Positions 1 to 7,775 of a stretch of 64,000 bases of DNA are shown one piece after another; positions within the stretch are counted from its first letter, which is position 1; the number at the start of each line of letters is the position of its first letter. Origin of the DNA: an uncultured Acidobacteriia bacterium (GTDB lineage Bacteria > Acidobacteriota > Terriglobia > Bryobacterales > Bryobacteraceae); NCBI GenBank assembly GCA_903828455.1, contig CAIKMJ010000062.1, positions 59,706-123,705 on the forward strand, written 5' to 3'. The translations under genes and the position numbers were made by a program. The notes under the pieces are model-generated. The model was not told where the DNA came from, ran no database searches, and saw only the letters and a program-made list of their open reading frames with translations.

Positions 1-602
1 CGCGCATCGGCCAGAAACCGCTCAATCAGCTCCGGAATATCTTCCTTGCGCTCCCGCAGCGGCGGCAGCGTCAGCCGCACCACATTCAGCCGGTGAAACA
101 AATCTTCGCGAAACCGCCCCTGCAGCGCCTCTTTTTCCAGATCGCGATTCGTCGCCGCCACCACCCGCACGTCGATCCGGATCCGCTGCAGCGACCCCAC
201 CGGCCGCAGTTCGCCCTCCTGCAGCACCCGCAGCAGCTTGGCCTGCAGCTCCAGCGGCAGCTCACCGATCTCATCGAAGAACGCCGTCCCGCCATTGGCG
301 TGCTCCAGCAGTCCCTTTTTGGCATCGATCGCTCCGGTGAACGCGCCCCGCACATGGCCAAACAGCTCGCTCTCCATCATCGTGCCCACCAGCGACGCGC
401 AGTCCACCGGCACAAACTGGCCCCTCGGATAAGCGTTGTACAGCGTCCGCGCCGCCACTTCCTTGCCCGTGCCGCTTTCGCCCTGAATCAGAACGGGCGT
501 CCGCCGCGGCGCCAGCTTCTCCAGTTGCGACCGGATCTGCAGGATGCGCGGCGATCGCCCGATAAACCCGCTCTGCAGTTCTTCCCCGACTGTCTTGGCC
601 AT
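1..602 (-). CDS. Sigma-54-dependent transcriptional activator, AAA+ domain (3' part outside window)
   Basis: The first 200 residues are visible, starting at ATG 602. The protein begins almost directly with the sigma-54 interaction AAA+ ATPase: Walker A GESGTGKE at residues 41-48, the sigma-54-contacting GAFTGA loop at 86-91, Walker B region [12 protein letters not shown] near 104-115, and the conserved LFHRLNV segment. This family hydrolyses ATP to open promoters bound by RNA polymerase-sigma54. There is no N-terminal receiver or GAF domain in front of the ATPase, so it is either a PspF-like stand-alone activator or is controlled by a partner; the C-terminal HTH lies beyond base 1. It is divergent from the brnT/brnA pair with about 90 bases between them. 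Family assignment is firm; target genes are unknown. Confidence 0.93.
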   Translation of the reverse strand, partial: MAKTVGEELQSGFIGRSPRILQIRSQLEKLAPRRTPVLIQGESGTGKEVAARTLYNAYPRGQFVPVDCASLVGTMMESELFGHVRGAFTGAIDAKKGLLEHANGGTAFFDEIGELPLELQAKLLRVLQEGELRPVGSLQRIRIDVRVVAATNRDLEKEALQGRFREDLFHRLNVVRLTLPPLRERKEDIPELIERFLADA

Positions 603-693
603 GTCCGTCTAGTGCCAAAAAGGGAAATTTTTCTCACTTCGGCACACGAAAGCCGGCACAGCAGCCCGCCCCGCATATTGCCAGAATTATGCT

Positions 694-983
694 ATGGGCA
701 ATATTGAATTGCCCGGGGTAACCGGAAGGCCCTCGCCAACCTCGCCAGGCACGGCGTCTCTTTTGAACGGGCCCGCAGCATCTTTGTCGATGAGAGCGCC
801 CGCCTGCTGCACCATCCCGGTCACTCGGCGGACGAGCCGCGGTTCCTCCTCCTCGGCTACAGTTTTCGCGGACGCTGCCTGATCGTCGCCCATAGTCTGC
901 GTGAATCCGGCAACGTCATCCGCCTGATTTCAGCCCGCCGCGCCACGGCGCACGAAGAACAACAGCACTGGAGTCTGCAATGA
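694..983 (+). pseudogene. brnT: BrnT-like type II toxin, apparent frameshift near the start
   Basis: The frame ending at TGA 981-983 encodes a typical BrnT body: ARHGVSFERA, then FLLLGYSFRGRCLIVAHS, then the family hallmark ISARRAT followed by an acidic/His tail. BrnT is a ribonuclease toxin of about 90-100 residues. That frame has a stop at 705-707 and its only upstream start-like codon is ATT 708. The ATG at 694 begins MGNIE, the expected BrnT N-terminus, but in another frame; adding one base after 710 would join the two into a normal 97-residue BrnT. So a one-base deletion has inactivated the start, or a rare ATT start is used, or there is a sequence error. The 3' end overlaps brnA in ATGA. 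Confidence 0.62.
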
Positions 984-1306
984 GAAAAGAACGCGATTTT
1001 TCCGCATCCGGCCGGAATCCCTATGCCGCTCGGCTCAAGCGTCAGATCACCATCCGCCTCGACACCGCGTCCGTCGATTATTTCAAGGAAATGGCCGCCG
1101 ACCTCGGCATGCCCTGCCAGAACCTCATCAACCTCTTCCTGCGGGACTGCGCCATGCAAAAGCCGCGGCCAGTCATCGCGTGGCCGCCTCAAGCCCCTGA
1201 GACTCCGGCCGCCCGTCAGAACCGGTACTTCACCCCGAACTGCATAATGCGCGGCGGATTCAGCATGGAAGTCACCGCCCCGAAGCTGGTCGAATTGATA
1301 TTCTGA
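980..1306 (+). CDS. brnA: BrnA-like antitoxin (ribbon-helix-helix)
   Basis: This 108-residue protein carries the BrnA signature KRQITIRLD followed by a short helix (VDYFKEMAADLG) and LINLFLRD, a ribbon-helix-helix DNA-binding and toxin-neutralising fold. BrnA normally follows brnT and autorepresses the operon, and the ATG here overlaps the brnT stop (ATGA, 980-983), so translation is coupled. After about residue 60 the sequence becomes proline-rich and loses family similarity, and its last 91 bases run antisense into the 3' end of the TonB receptor gene. The long tail may mean that the original stop was lost. The antitoxin core looks intact although the toxin start is damaged. Confidence 0.7.
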   Translation: MRKERDFSASGRNPYAARLKRQITIRLDTASVDYFKEMAADLGMPCQNLINLFLRDCAMQKPRPVIAWPPQAPETPAARQNRYFTPNCIMRGGFSMEVTAPKLVELIF

Positions 1307-4300
1307 TCCCCCACCAGGAACGTCGGGTGGTTCAGCACATTCGTCCCCTCCATCCGGACTTCCAGCGACTGCCTCTCGGTGATCTGAATGTTCTTCTGAA
1401 TGCTGGCATCCAGATCGAATGCCCACGGTCCGGAAAACACGCGCCGCTGCAGCGTCCCAACCGTTCCCGCACCCGGGTTGGTAAACACCGTTCCCGCGCC
1501 GCCAATGCCGGTCCCGTCATTCGAATTGATCGCCGAAGGCACAATCGCGTACGGGCCGTTGCCCGTCATCTGGAAATTCACGAAGCTCGCCAGTTGCGGC
1601 ATCGTCAGCGCCGTATCGGCCGTGTTGAAGTTCGAGCGCGAACCGCTGCCGTTCACCGTCGCATCGAACGGCTGCAGCGTATCGGTCCGGTTCAGCGTGC
1701 CATAGCCGGAAAGGATCGAAAACGGCGCGCCCGACTGCCACGACAGAATCCCCCCGAGCGACCACCCGCCCAGCACCTTCGCCAGCGGCCGGTAATTCAG
1801 CTTGTGCCCCGGCCCCGCCGGCAGCTCATACACAGCCGTCGCCTTCAGCGAATGCCGCAGATCGAAATTCGCGCGCGCCCGGTCCAGCGCCGGATTATTC
1901 ACGTCCAGAAACTGCTCAATGCGGCTCTGCGAATCGCCCGCCGCATCGCTGAGTACTTTGGAGTACGTGTAGTTCGCCTGGAAGTCCAGCCCCCAGCTCG
2001 CCCGGTGATGAATCACCAGCTGCAGCGAGTTGTAAGTGGAGTTCGAAAAGTTATTCAGCATATCCGTGCCGAGCGCATACGGATTGGCAAAGAAGTTGAT
2101 CGCCCCGTTCAGCCGGTTCTCCTGGTAATACGCCGCCAGCGTCCCCGCCTCGCCATCCTGAATCAGATTGCGGATCGTCGGACTCGTCAGCTTCCCGCCG
2201 CCGCCCAGCTGCGCAAAAACCGGCAGCGGCTGGCTCCCCGGTATCGCCGCATTGTACGCCGGGTTGAACGACCCGCCCGGCCGCGCCGCCGCCAGATTGC
2301 CGTTCTGCTGCGCCCGCTGGAAGTCCGCCAAAAATCCGCCCGCCTGGATATTCACCTGGTTGTAGTCGAACGCGCGCAACCCGCCCACCATGTGATTGCC
2401 CACGTAACGCGCCTCAAACACCGTATGGAAAAACTCATGCTGAATCCCGACGGACCACTGCTGCACATACGGCGTACGCAGGTTCGGATTCACCAGCCCG
2501 ACCGTGTTCTGCGGATTGTTCGCATAGTTGTCCGCCACCGTCAGCGGCACATGGAACGTGGGCACCGGAATCGAGGGCACCCCGCCCGATACACGCCCCG
2601 AAAGCCCCACCGCCGTCGATTGCGACTGCAGCCCGTAGTTCTCCACCATCGTCTCCGCCGCCACCAGCGTCGCGTCGTTCACGTAGCTGATCCCGTATCC
2701 GCCGCGCACCGACGTCTTGCCGTCGCCGAACGGATCCCACGCCAGCCCCAGATTCGGCGCAAAGTTCTTCCGGTCGCGCGCATACCACGGCCGCCCCACC
2801 GAAGCGCCCGCATAATTCAGCGTGGCGTTTGAAAGCAGCGTCTGCACCGGATTATTGTTCTGCACCTGCGGCTGCAGTTCGAGCGAACTCGCCTCGTCCG
2901 CCACGCCCGGCAGATCCCAGCGCAGTCCGATCGTGGCCGTCAGATGGGGAAGAATTTTCCAGTTGTCCTGCGCGTAGAGATCGAACTCGCCTAATTTGAA
3001 ATTCCGCACATTCCCCGCCCCGTTCACGAATCCCGATGTCGTACTCGTCACGTTGAACGTCTGGCTGTAGCTGTCGAGAAAGCCTCCCAGCGTGGCCAGC
3101 AACTGATTCGCCGCCGCCAGGTCCGCGCCCTTGATGCCCGGCAGTGAATTCCGCGTCAGCGCCGTCTGCCCCGCGCCCATCGCCAGTGTGTACGCCGGAA
3201 TAATACCGGTGTCGTCGTAGGCATGTACACGAACCTGCTGCATGTGCGCGCCGAACTGCACAAAGTGTTTCCCCTTCTGCCACGCGGCATTGTCGGACAG
3301 CGAATAGGTATTCGTCGTTCTGCCCTGCGCCAGCGCTTCGCTCACCGGATCGGTGTACAGCATCCCTTCCACAAGGAACGATCCAAACTGCTGCGACGTC
3401 GGAAATCCGCCCGTCGTCAGATTGAAGCCGCCCCGAAATTCATTCGTCAGGCTGCCCGTCGGCGTCCACCGCCACGCCCCGGACACAAAGTTGCTGTGAT
3501 TGGGATTGGTCACCTGCGGAATCACCGAATAATCCGGCGTCGGATAGTCTTCGTTGTCCCGGTTCCAGATGTAGGAACCGCTGAAGACATGCTTCTGCGA
3601 AAAGTTGTAGTCGACCCGCCCCGTCACGTTGTCCCGCACCCCGTTGCTGCGCTGATTGAACGTATAGCCGCCCGTATTCCGCAGCAGCGTCGGGCTGCTG
3701 TCCCCTACATTGAAGATGTTGATGTGCGAACCATCCGGCACCTGCTGCAGCAGCTTCTGCATATACGGATCCGGCTGCGTTCCGCTGATCGCGAACAGAT
3801 TCGCCGTCGCCACCTGATTGCCGTTCCTGTAAGTGAAAATTCCGTTGCGCGCGCTGTCGGTCAGGATGGTCGCCTCCTGTGGCGTCTGCTGATTGTTCCG
3901 CACCAGCTCGTAGTTGGCATAGAAGAACAGCTTGTCTTTCCGAATCGGCCCGCCGATCGAGAAGCCCGCCTGATTCTGATTCAGCCGGGACCGCGCCACG
4001 CCCGCCTGATTGTTGAACCAGTCGTTGGCCGCGAAATCGTTGTTGCGGTTGTACCAAAGCGCCTCGCCGTGGAAGGTGTTCGTGCCCGAAGGTGTTTCAA
4101 AGGCCAGCTGCGTCGCGCCGCCCGACGCCGCGGCATTCTGATTCGAAGTCACCAGCGTCATCTGCCGGATCTGCCCCAGCAGCACGCGGTTCGGCGAATA
4201 GTCCAGCGCATTGTCGCGCAGGTAGTTGTCCTGGATGTTGATCCCGTCCAGCGTCATATTGCTGTAGGAAGTCCGCAGCCCGTTGATCGTCGTATACGAA

Positions 4301-4803
4301 TTGCCCTGATTCACCACGCCCGGCAGCGTCTGCACCAGCGACAGCGGATCGCGGTCGATCGCCGGCAGCTTCTGCAGTTCCTCCACGTTGATCGTGTCGG
4401 AAACCTCGGCATTCCCCGTCTCCACCTTCTGCTGATCCGCCACCACGTCCAGCGACTGGCTCACCGTCGCCAGCTGCAGCGTCACTGGCGCCACGTCGTT
4501 CTCGCGCGCCGGGTCCACCGTGATCTGCCGCAGCGTCGACGTCGCAAACCCCGCCGCCTCCACCGTGATGTCGTATTCCGTCGAGCGCACCCCGGTGAAA
4601 TGCCAGCCGCCGTCGCGTCCCGTCTTCGTCGAAAGCAACGCTTTCCTGCCGCCGCTCAACACCAGGCTCACCGTCGCATCGGGCACCGGAGCACCCGAGG
4701 CATCCTGCACCGAACCGTTCAAGCGTCCGGAAAACTGCGCAAAACTCTCAACCGGACCAAGCGCGCACACGAGGGCCAAAGCGATCGACAGGGAACGAAG
4801 CAT
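1216..4803 (-). CDS. TonB-dependent receptor, Oar-like, with N-terminal carboxypeptidase-regulatory domain
   Basis: An outer-membrane protein of 1195 residues. ATG 4803 is chosen because it gives a clean signal peptide (MLRSLSIALALVCALG, cleavage near SFAQ); a longer frame upstream adds nothing. Residues about 25-105 form a CarboxypepD_reg/Cna-B-like beta-sandwich (GSVQDASGAPVPDATV). A plug region follows (TINVEELQKLPAIDRDPLSL, LPGVV, INGLRTSYSNMTLDGINIQD), then a long beta-barrel ending in an aromatic residue (FGVKYRF). This arrangement is characteristic of the greatly expanded Oar-like receptors of Bryobacterales, usually assumed to import oligosaccharides or other large substrates with TonB energy. 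No SusD-like partner or TonB gene is adjacent, so the substrate cannot be inferred. Confidence 0.93.
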   Translation of the reverse strand: MLRSLSIALALVCALGPVESFAQFSGRLNGSVQDASGAPVPDATVSLVLSGGRKALLSTKTGRDGGWHFTGVRSTEYDITVEAAGFATSTLRQITVDPARENDVAPVTLQLATVSQSLDVVADQQKVETGNAEVSDTINVEELQKLPAIDRDPLSLVQTLPGVVNQGNSYTTINGLRTSYSNMTLDGINIQDNYLRDNALDYSPNRVLLGQIRQMTLVTSNQNAAASGGATQLAFETPSGTNTFHGEALWYNRNNDFAANDWFNNQAGVARSRLNQNQAGFSIGGPIRKDKLFFYANYELVRNNQQTPQEATILTDSARNGIFTYRNGNQVATANLFAISGTQPDPYMQKLLQQVPDGSHINIFNVGDSSPTLLRNTGGYTFNQRSNGVRDNVTGRVDYNFSQKHVFSGSYIWNRDNEDYPTPDYSVIPQVTNPNHSNFVSGAWRWTPTGSLTNEFRGGFNLTTGGFPTSQQFGSFLVEGMLYTDPVSEALAQGRTTNTYSLSDNAAWQKGKHFVQFGAHMQQVRVHAYDDTGIIPAYTLAMGAGQTALTRNSLPGIKGADLAAANQLLATLGGFLDSYSQTFNVTSTTSGFVNGAGNVRNFKLGEFDLYAQDNWKILPHLTATIGLRWDLPGVADEASSLELQPQVQNNNPVQTLLSNATLNYAGASVGRPWYARDRKNFAPNLGLAWDPFGDGKTSVRGGYGISYVNDATLVAAETMVENYGLQSQSTAVGLSGRVSGGVPSIPVPTFHVPLTVADNYANNPQNTVGLVNPNLRTPYVQQWSVGIQHEFFHTVFEARYVGNHMVGGLRAFDYNQVNIQAGGFLADFQRAQQNGNLAAARPGGSFNPAYNAAIPGSQPLPVFAQLGGGGKLTSPTIRNLIQDGEAGTLAAYYQENRLNGAINFFANPYALGTDMLNNFSNSTYNSLQLVIHHRASWGLDFQANYTYSKVLSDAAGDSQSRIEQFLDVNNPALDRARANFDLRHSLKATAVYELPAGPGHKLNYRPLAKVLGGWSLGGILSWQSGAPFSILSGYGTLNRTDTLQPFDATVNGSGSRSNFNTADTALTMPQLASFVNFQMTGNGPYAIVPSAINSNDGTGIGGAGTVFTNPGAGTVGTLQRRVFSGPWAFDLDASIQKNIQITERQSLEVRMEGTNVLNHPTFLVGDQNINSTSFGAVTSMLNPPRIMQFGVKYRF

Positions 4804-4853
4804 ATTTTCTATTGAACCCTGAAACGCACCGCAAAGCCACGGCAATTACAAAT

Positions 4854-5660
4854 CTATGAAATTACCGGCCGAAACAGCAGCAGATCCAGGCTGAAGGTGA
4901 GCGGCATCGCCCTTTCCGCATCGGCCGGCGCCGTCTCGCCGCGCATCGGCCGGTAAATCGAATGCAGCACATCGTCCACCGCCGCCGCATCCAGCTCCGC
5001 CGTTGTCGACGCCCGCCGCTGCTCCGCCAGCGCGAAGTGCGGCGCAAACTCTTCGATCGTCCGCTGCGTCCGCTCCCTGCCCTGGCCGCGCAGCTCGATC
5101 AGATCGTCCGGCGCCGGCACCGCCACCAGCAGCCGCCCGTCCGCGCGCAGCACCCGCCGGAACTCCGCCGGATTCATCCGCGCCGTAATCGACATCACCG
5201 CCGAAAACGCGCCGTCCGCCCACGGCACAAACCGGTCCGCATTCGCCGCCACCCACTGGCACTCCGGATATCTGCGCGCCGCCGCATCCACCGCCGCCGT
5301 CGCAATGTCCACACCGTGCCCGGCGCAACCCGCCGCCCGCGCGATGCTGCCCATATAGAAGCCTTCGCCGCACCCCGCGTCGAGGATCGAATCCTCCGCC
5401 CGCGCACCCAGCAGTTCCGCCACCGCCGCCAGCAGCGGAGCCGTCACGCCCCGGTCATGCAGCCGCCGCCGCCCCGCCACCGCCGCCGCCGTGTCCCCTG
5501 GCTTCTTCGATCGCTTATCCTGCGGCTGCAGCAGATTCACATACCCGCTGCGCGCCGCGTCGAATGAATGCCCGCGCCCGCACAAAAAACGGCTGCCGTC
5601 CCGCAGCAGCGGAAGCCGGCACTCGCGAACCGTGCAAAGTAATGTCTCTGTTTGTGGCAA
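4854..5660 (-). CDS. rlmA: RlmA-like 23S rRNA (guanine-N1)-methyltransferase
   Basis: A 268-residue SAM-dependent methyltransferase. The N-terminus has a zinc-ribbon-like set C9-x4-C14...C27-x3-H31 (RECRLPLL, CGRGHSFD), as in RlmA/RrmA, followed by the conserved ARSGYVNLL segment. The SAM site is DAGCGEGFY near residue 94. RlmA methylates a guanine in 23S rRNA hairpin 35; the exact base differs between RlmA(I) and RlmA(II), and I cannot tell which this is. No ATG exists between the upstream in-frame stop (5670-5672) and the zinc motif, so TTG 5660 is taken as the start; it lies at the edge of an 18-bp tandem repeat that supplies a CATAAT hexamer 8 bases upstream. Confidence 0.8.
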   Translation of the reverse strand: MPQTETLLCTVRECRLPLLRDGSRFLCGRGHSFDAARSGYVNLLQPQDKRSKKPGDTAAAVAGRRRLHDRGVTAPLLAAVAELLGARAEDSILDAGCGEGFYMGSIARAAGCAGHGVDIATAAVDAAARRYPECQWVAANADRFVPWADGAFSAVMSITARMNPAEFRRVLRADGRLLVAVPAPDDLIELRGQGRERTQRTIEEFAPHFALAEQRRASTTAELDAAAVDDVLHSIYRPMRGETAPADAERAMPLTFSLDLLLFRPVIS

Positions 5661-5736
5661 CGATGGTGATTATGACAGCGCCGGTGATTATGACAGCGCC
5701 GGCGATTCCTGCAACGATGGTGATTCTGTCAACGAC
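5647..5736. repeat. 18-bp tandem repeat, about five imperfect copies
   Basis: Units start at 5647, 5665, 5683, 5701 and 5719. Copies 2 and 3 are identical (GGTGATTATGACAGCGCC on +); the others diverge at several positions. The array fills most of the gap between the PEP-CTERM gene and rlmA and reaches the rlmA start. Read on the minus strand the two perfect copies each carry CATAAT, so the array may carry the rlmA promoter. Confidence 0.85.
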
Positions 5737-5815
5737 GCTGTCCGCCGAACGGGAAGCTCTCTCTTGCGCCGCGGCCCTCGCGACGGAGTCCTCCCTTTCA
5801 AAATAGCGCGCGTGC

Positions 5816-7021
5816 CTACCGCCGGCTCGAACCGGAAACGCGCCGCCGCGCCACCAGCCCCAGCCCGATCAGCACGCAGCCCCCCAGCGCCGACGCCCCG
5901 GTCGAAGGTTCCGGCACCGCGGCGCTCGTAATCGTGCCGGCGAACATCGCATTGTCGTGAAACTCCGTGCTCCCCGTCACCACACTCGCAATCAACTGCC
6001 CGTTGAACTGGCCGCTGCTGCCCGTGAACGTCGCATACGGAGCCAGCACCGTTCCCCACCACGCAAAATTGGTCGTGTTGAACGCCGTCGCGCCGGAAAA
6101 ATTCCACAACACGTTCGCGCCCGTCACATTGTTCAGCGTGATCTGGCTGCTGAGCGCCGAAATCGTTGTGCCGCTCACGTTGATGATCACCGTCGAACCC
6201 GCCGGCGCGTTAATCGTGATTCCCGATGCCCCGCTCGCAACCGCCGCATTCACCTGCGCCGCCGTTACATTGAAAACATTCTGGCTCGCATCCGCCCCCG
6301 TGAGCGTCAGCGAATTGGCCGTCGCGTTGACCGTACCGTTGGCGGTCATCCCGGCGATCTGCGAAGTCAGCTGATCCAGACTGGTCGCCGCCGTGCTGAA
6401 GTTAATCGGCGTCGGCACCGAAGGCGCCGTCCCCGCGTTGTACGCCGCGTGCGTCAGATAATTCGGCCCACCGTACGTGCCGGCATAAATCGTCCCGCCG
6501 TTGTCAGACCCGCTCGACACATTGAACGCCCCGCTCACGTACGCATTCGCGCTGTTGTTAATCGTCACCGAACTGGAGCTGAAACTTCCGTTCACCACCA
6601 GCCCCCCCAGCGTCGCGCTGGAGTTCGAAGTCGTCACACTTCCACCCGCGTAAAGCGTCCCGCCCACCGATGGATTCGTCCACGTCGCCGACCCGCCCAC
6701 CACCACGCTGCCCGTTATGTTCTGAATGTTGCCGTTCGTGTAACTGCCGCCCACCACAAGATCGTAAGTACTCGCCGGATCGCTCAGATTGGTCGCGATT
6801 GCAAACGCTCCGCCGCCGGTCGGCGTGAAATTCCCGCCCACCGCCACGCGGCCCTGCGAATCGGTGCCGGATTCGCTGAAATTGCTCAGCGCGAAGATGT
6901 TGTAGCCCGTCGCCTGCCCCAGCGAAAGCTGTCCGGCCTGCGCTGCGCCCGTCAGCGCCGCGCCAGCCAGCAGGAGAACTCCGCGGCGGACCAGCGCGTT
7001 TTTGATTTTGCTTCCGACCAT
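5816..7021 (-). CDS. PEP-CTERM protein, choice-of-anchor A family
   Basis: This 401-residue secreted protein starts at ATG 7021, giving a signal peptide with core RRGVLLLAGAALTGAAQA. The body begins GYNIFALSNFSES and is rich in Ser, Thr, Asn and Gly with repeated VVGGS/VNGS elements, matching the choice-of-anchor A family (LbR/polymer-adhesin-like beta structure). The C-terminus is a classic PEP-CTERM sorting signal: VPEPSTG, then a hydrophobic helix (ALGGCVLIGLGLVA), then RRR. This signal is recognised by an exosortase; one is encoded at 22734-23618. The protein is expected on the cell surface or in extracellular matrix. It is monocistronic as far as can be seen, without a clear Shine-Dalgarno. 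Confidence 0.9.
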   Translation of the reverse strand: MVGSKIKNALVRRGVLLLAGAALTGAAQAGQLSLGQATGYNIFALSNFSESGTDSQGRVAVGGNFTPTGGGAFAIATNLSDPASTYDLVVGGSYTNGNIQNITGSVVVGGSATWTNPSVGGTLYAGGSVTTSNSSATLGGLVVNGSFSSSSVTINNSANAYVSGAFNVSSGSDNGGTIYAGTYGGPNYLTHAAYNAGTAPSVPTPINFSTAATSLDQLTSQIAGMTANGTVNATANSLTLTGADASQNVFNVTAAQVNAAVASGASGITINAPAGSTVIINVSGTTISALSSQITLNNVTGANVLWNFSGATAFNTTNFAWWGTVLAPYATFTGSSGQFNGQLIASVVTGSTEFHDNAMFAGTITSAAVPEPSTGASALGGCVLIGLGLVARRRVSGSSRR

Positions 7022-7210
7022 GCTTACTCGTGTCTTTCCGGACAGATTTGTTGCTCTGCTTTGTATGGTGACCGTTATCGGGGTTAACTTTCCATGGAAC
7101 AAGTCCCAGGAAAAAAGTACCAGCCTGAAAGACGTTCGTTAGCATCGCGAGGCATACGGCCGCGGTGCCGTCAGTTAGCGATCGTGCGCTTCCCGAATCG
7201 CGCCGGTCGG

Positions 7211-7729
7211 TCACCACGGCCTGCGCCCCTGCCAGTTCCCCGGCGGATCGTACTCGCAGACCCACACCTCGCGCCACCCCGCTCCGCCCCCGCCGCGCGC
7301 CACCGCGCATCCCAGCGATTTCGTTTCGCGCCAGACCAGTTGCGTGTAATGGCCGCACACATCGCGACAACTGTTTGCCGCGTAGTCGTAGTCGCGCGCC
7401 TCCGACGCCCAGTCCGCCACCACCTGCGCCGGCGACGCCGCCACACCACGCCCCGTCCCCTGTAACTCGAACAGATTCTCGCCCAGCGCGGAATTCGGAG
7501 TGTGCTCGAACCGCCCCCTCGTCATCAGGCTGTCGGCCCACTTCTGCGCCACCAGCCCCAGCCGGTCGGACCACACCAGCGGCGGCACGCCCACCCGCCG
7601 CCGGAGCCCGTTGTGCGCCGCCACCATCTCACGCGCCACCTCATCATGCGTCAAAGCGCGCGGCGGCCGCTCCTCCTGCGCCCCGCCCGCTCCGGCAATC
7701 AGAATCAGCAAACACCACCCGCGCCGCAT
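7211..7729 (-). CDS. CAP-domain (SCP/PR-1-like) secreted protein
   Basis: A 172-residue protein with a short signal peptide (RRGWCLLILIAGAGGA). It carries the CAP family landmarks in order: the helix ending in AAHN (residue about 39), HTPNSALGENL (CAP motif), CGHYTQLVW and VCEYDPPGNW at the C-terminus. The conserved His and Glu residues of the CAP cavity are present, and a Cys pair (SCRDVCGHY) lies close to the signature. Bacterial CAP proteins are extracellular, of largely unknown role; some bind sterols, glycans or cations. It starts at ATG 7729 with a GTATAT hexamer 6 bases upstream and no Shine-Dalgarno. Upstream of it on the same strand lie the two glycosyltransferases. Confidence 0.88.
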   Translation of the reverse strand: MRRGWCLLILIAGAGGAQEERPPRALTHDEVAREMVAAHNGLRRRVGVPPLVWSDRLGLVAQKWADSLMTRGRFEHTPNSALGENLFELQGTGRGVAASPAQVVADWASEARDYDYAANSCRDVCGHYTQLVWRETKSLGCAVARGGGGAGWREVWVCEYDPPGNWQGRRPW

Positions 7730-7775
7730 GTCCGCATATACGGATGCACCGCCGCCGCGGGTACTCCCCGTCGGA

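Noticed and set aside
603..693. Sigma-54 promoter between the activator and brnT
   Set aside because: TGGCA-like strings occur but the GG-N10-GC spacing does not fit.
1327..2832. A 501-codon open frame on the plus strand, and another at 3223-4815
   Set aside because: Both lie antisense in the TonB receptor gene and have Arg/His-rich composition typical of shadow frames.
7022..7210. c-di-GMP riboswitch upstream of the PEP-CTERM gene
   Set aside because: The consensus elements (GGGCAAACC, GCAAAGC context) are not present on either strand.
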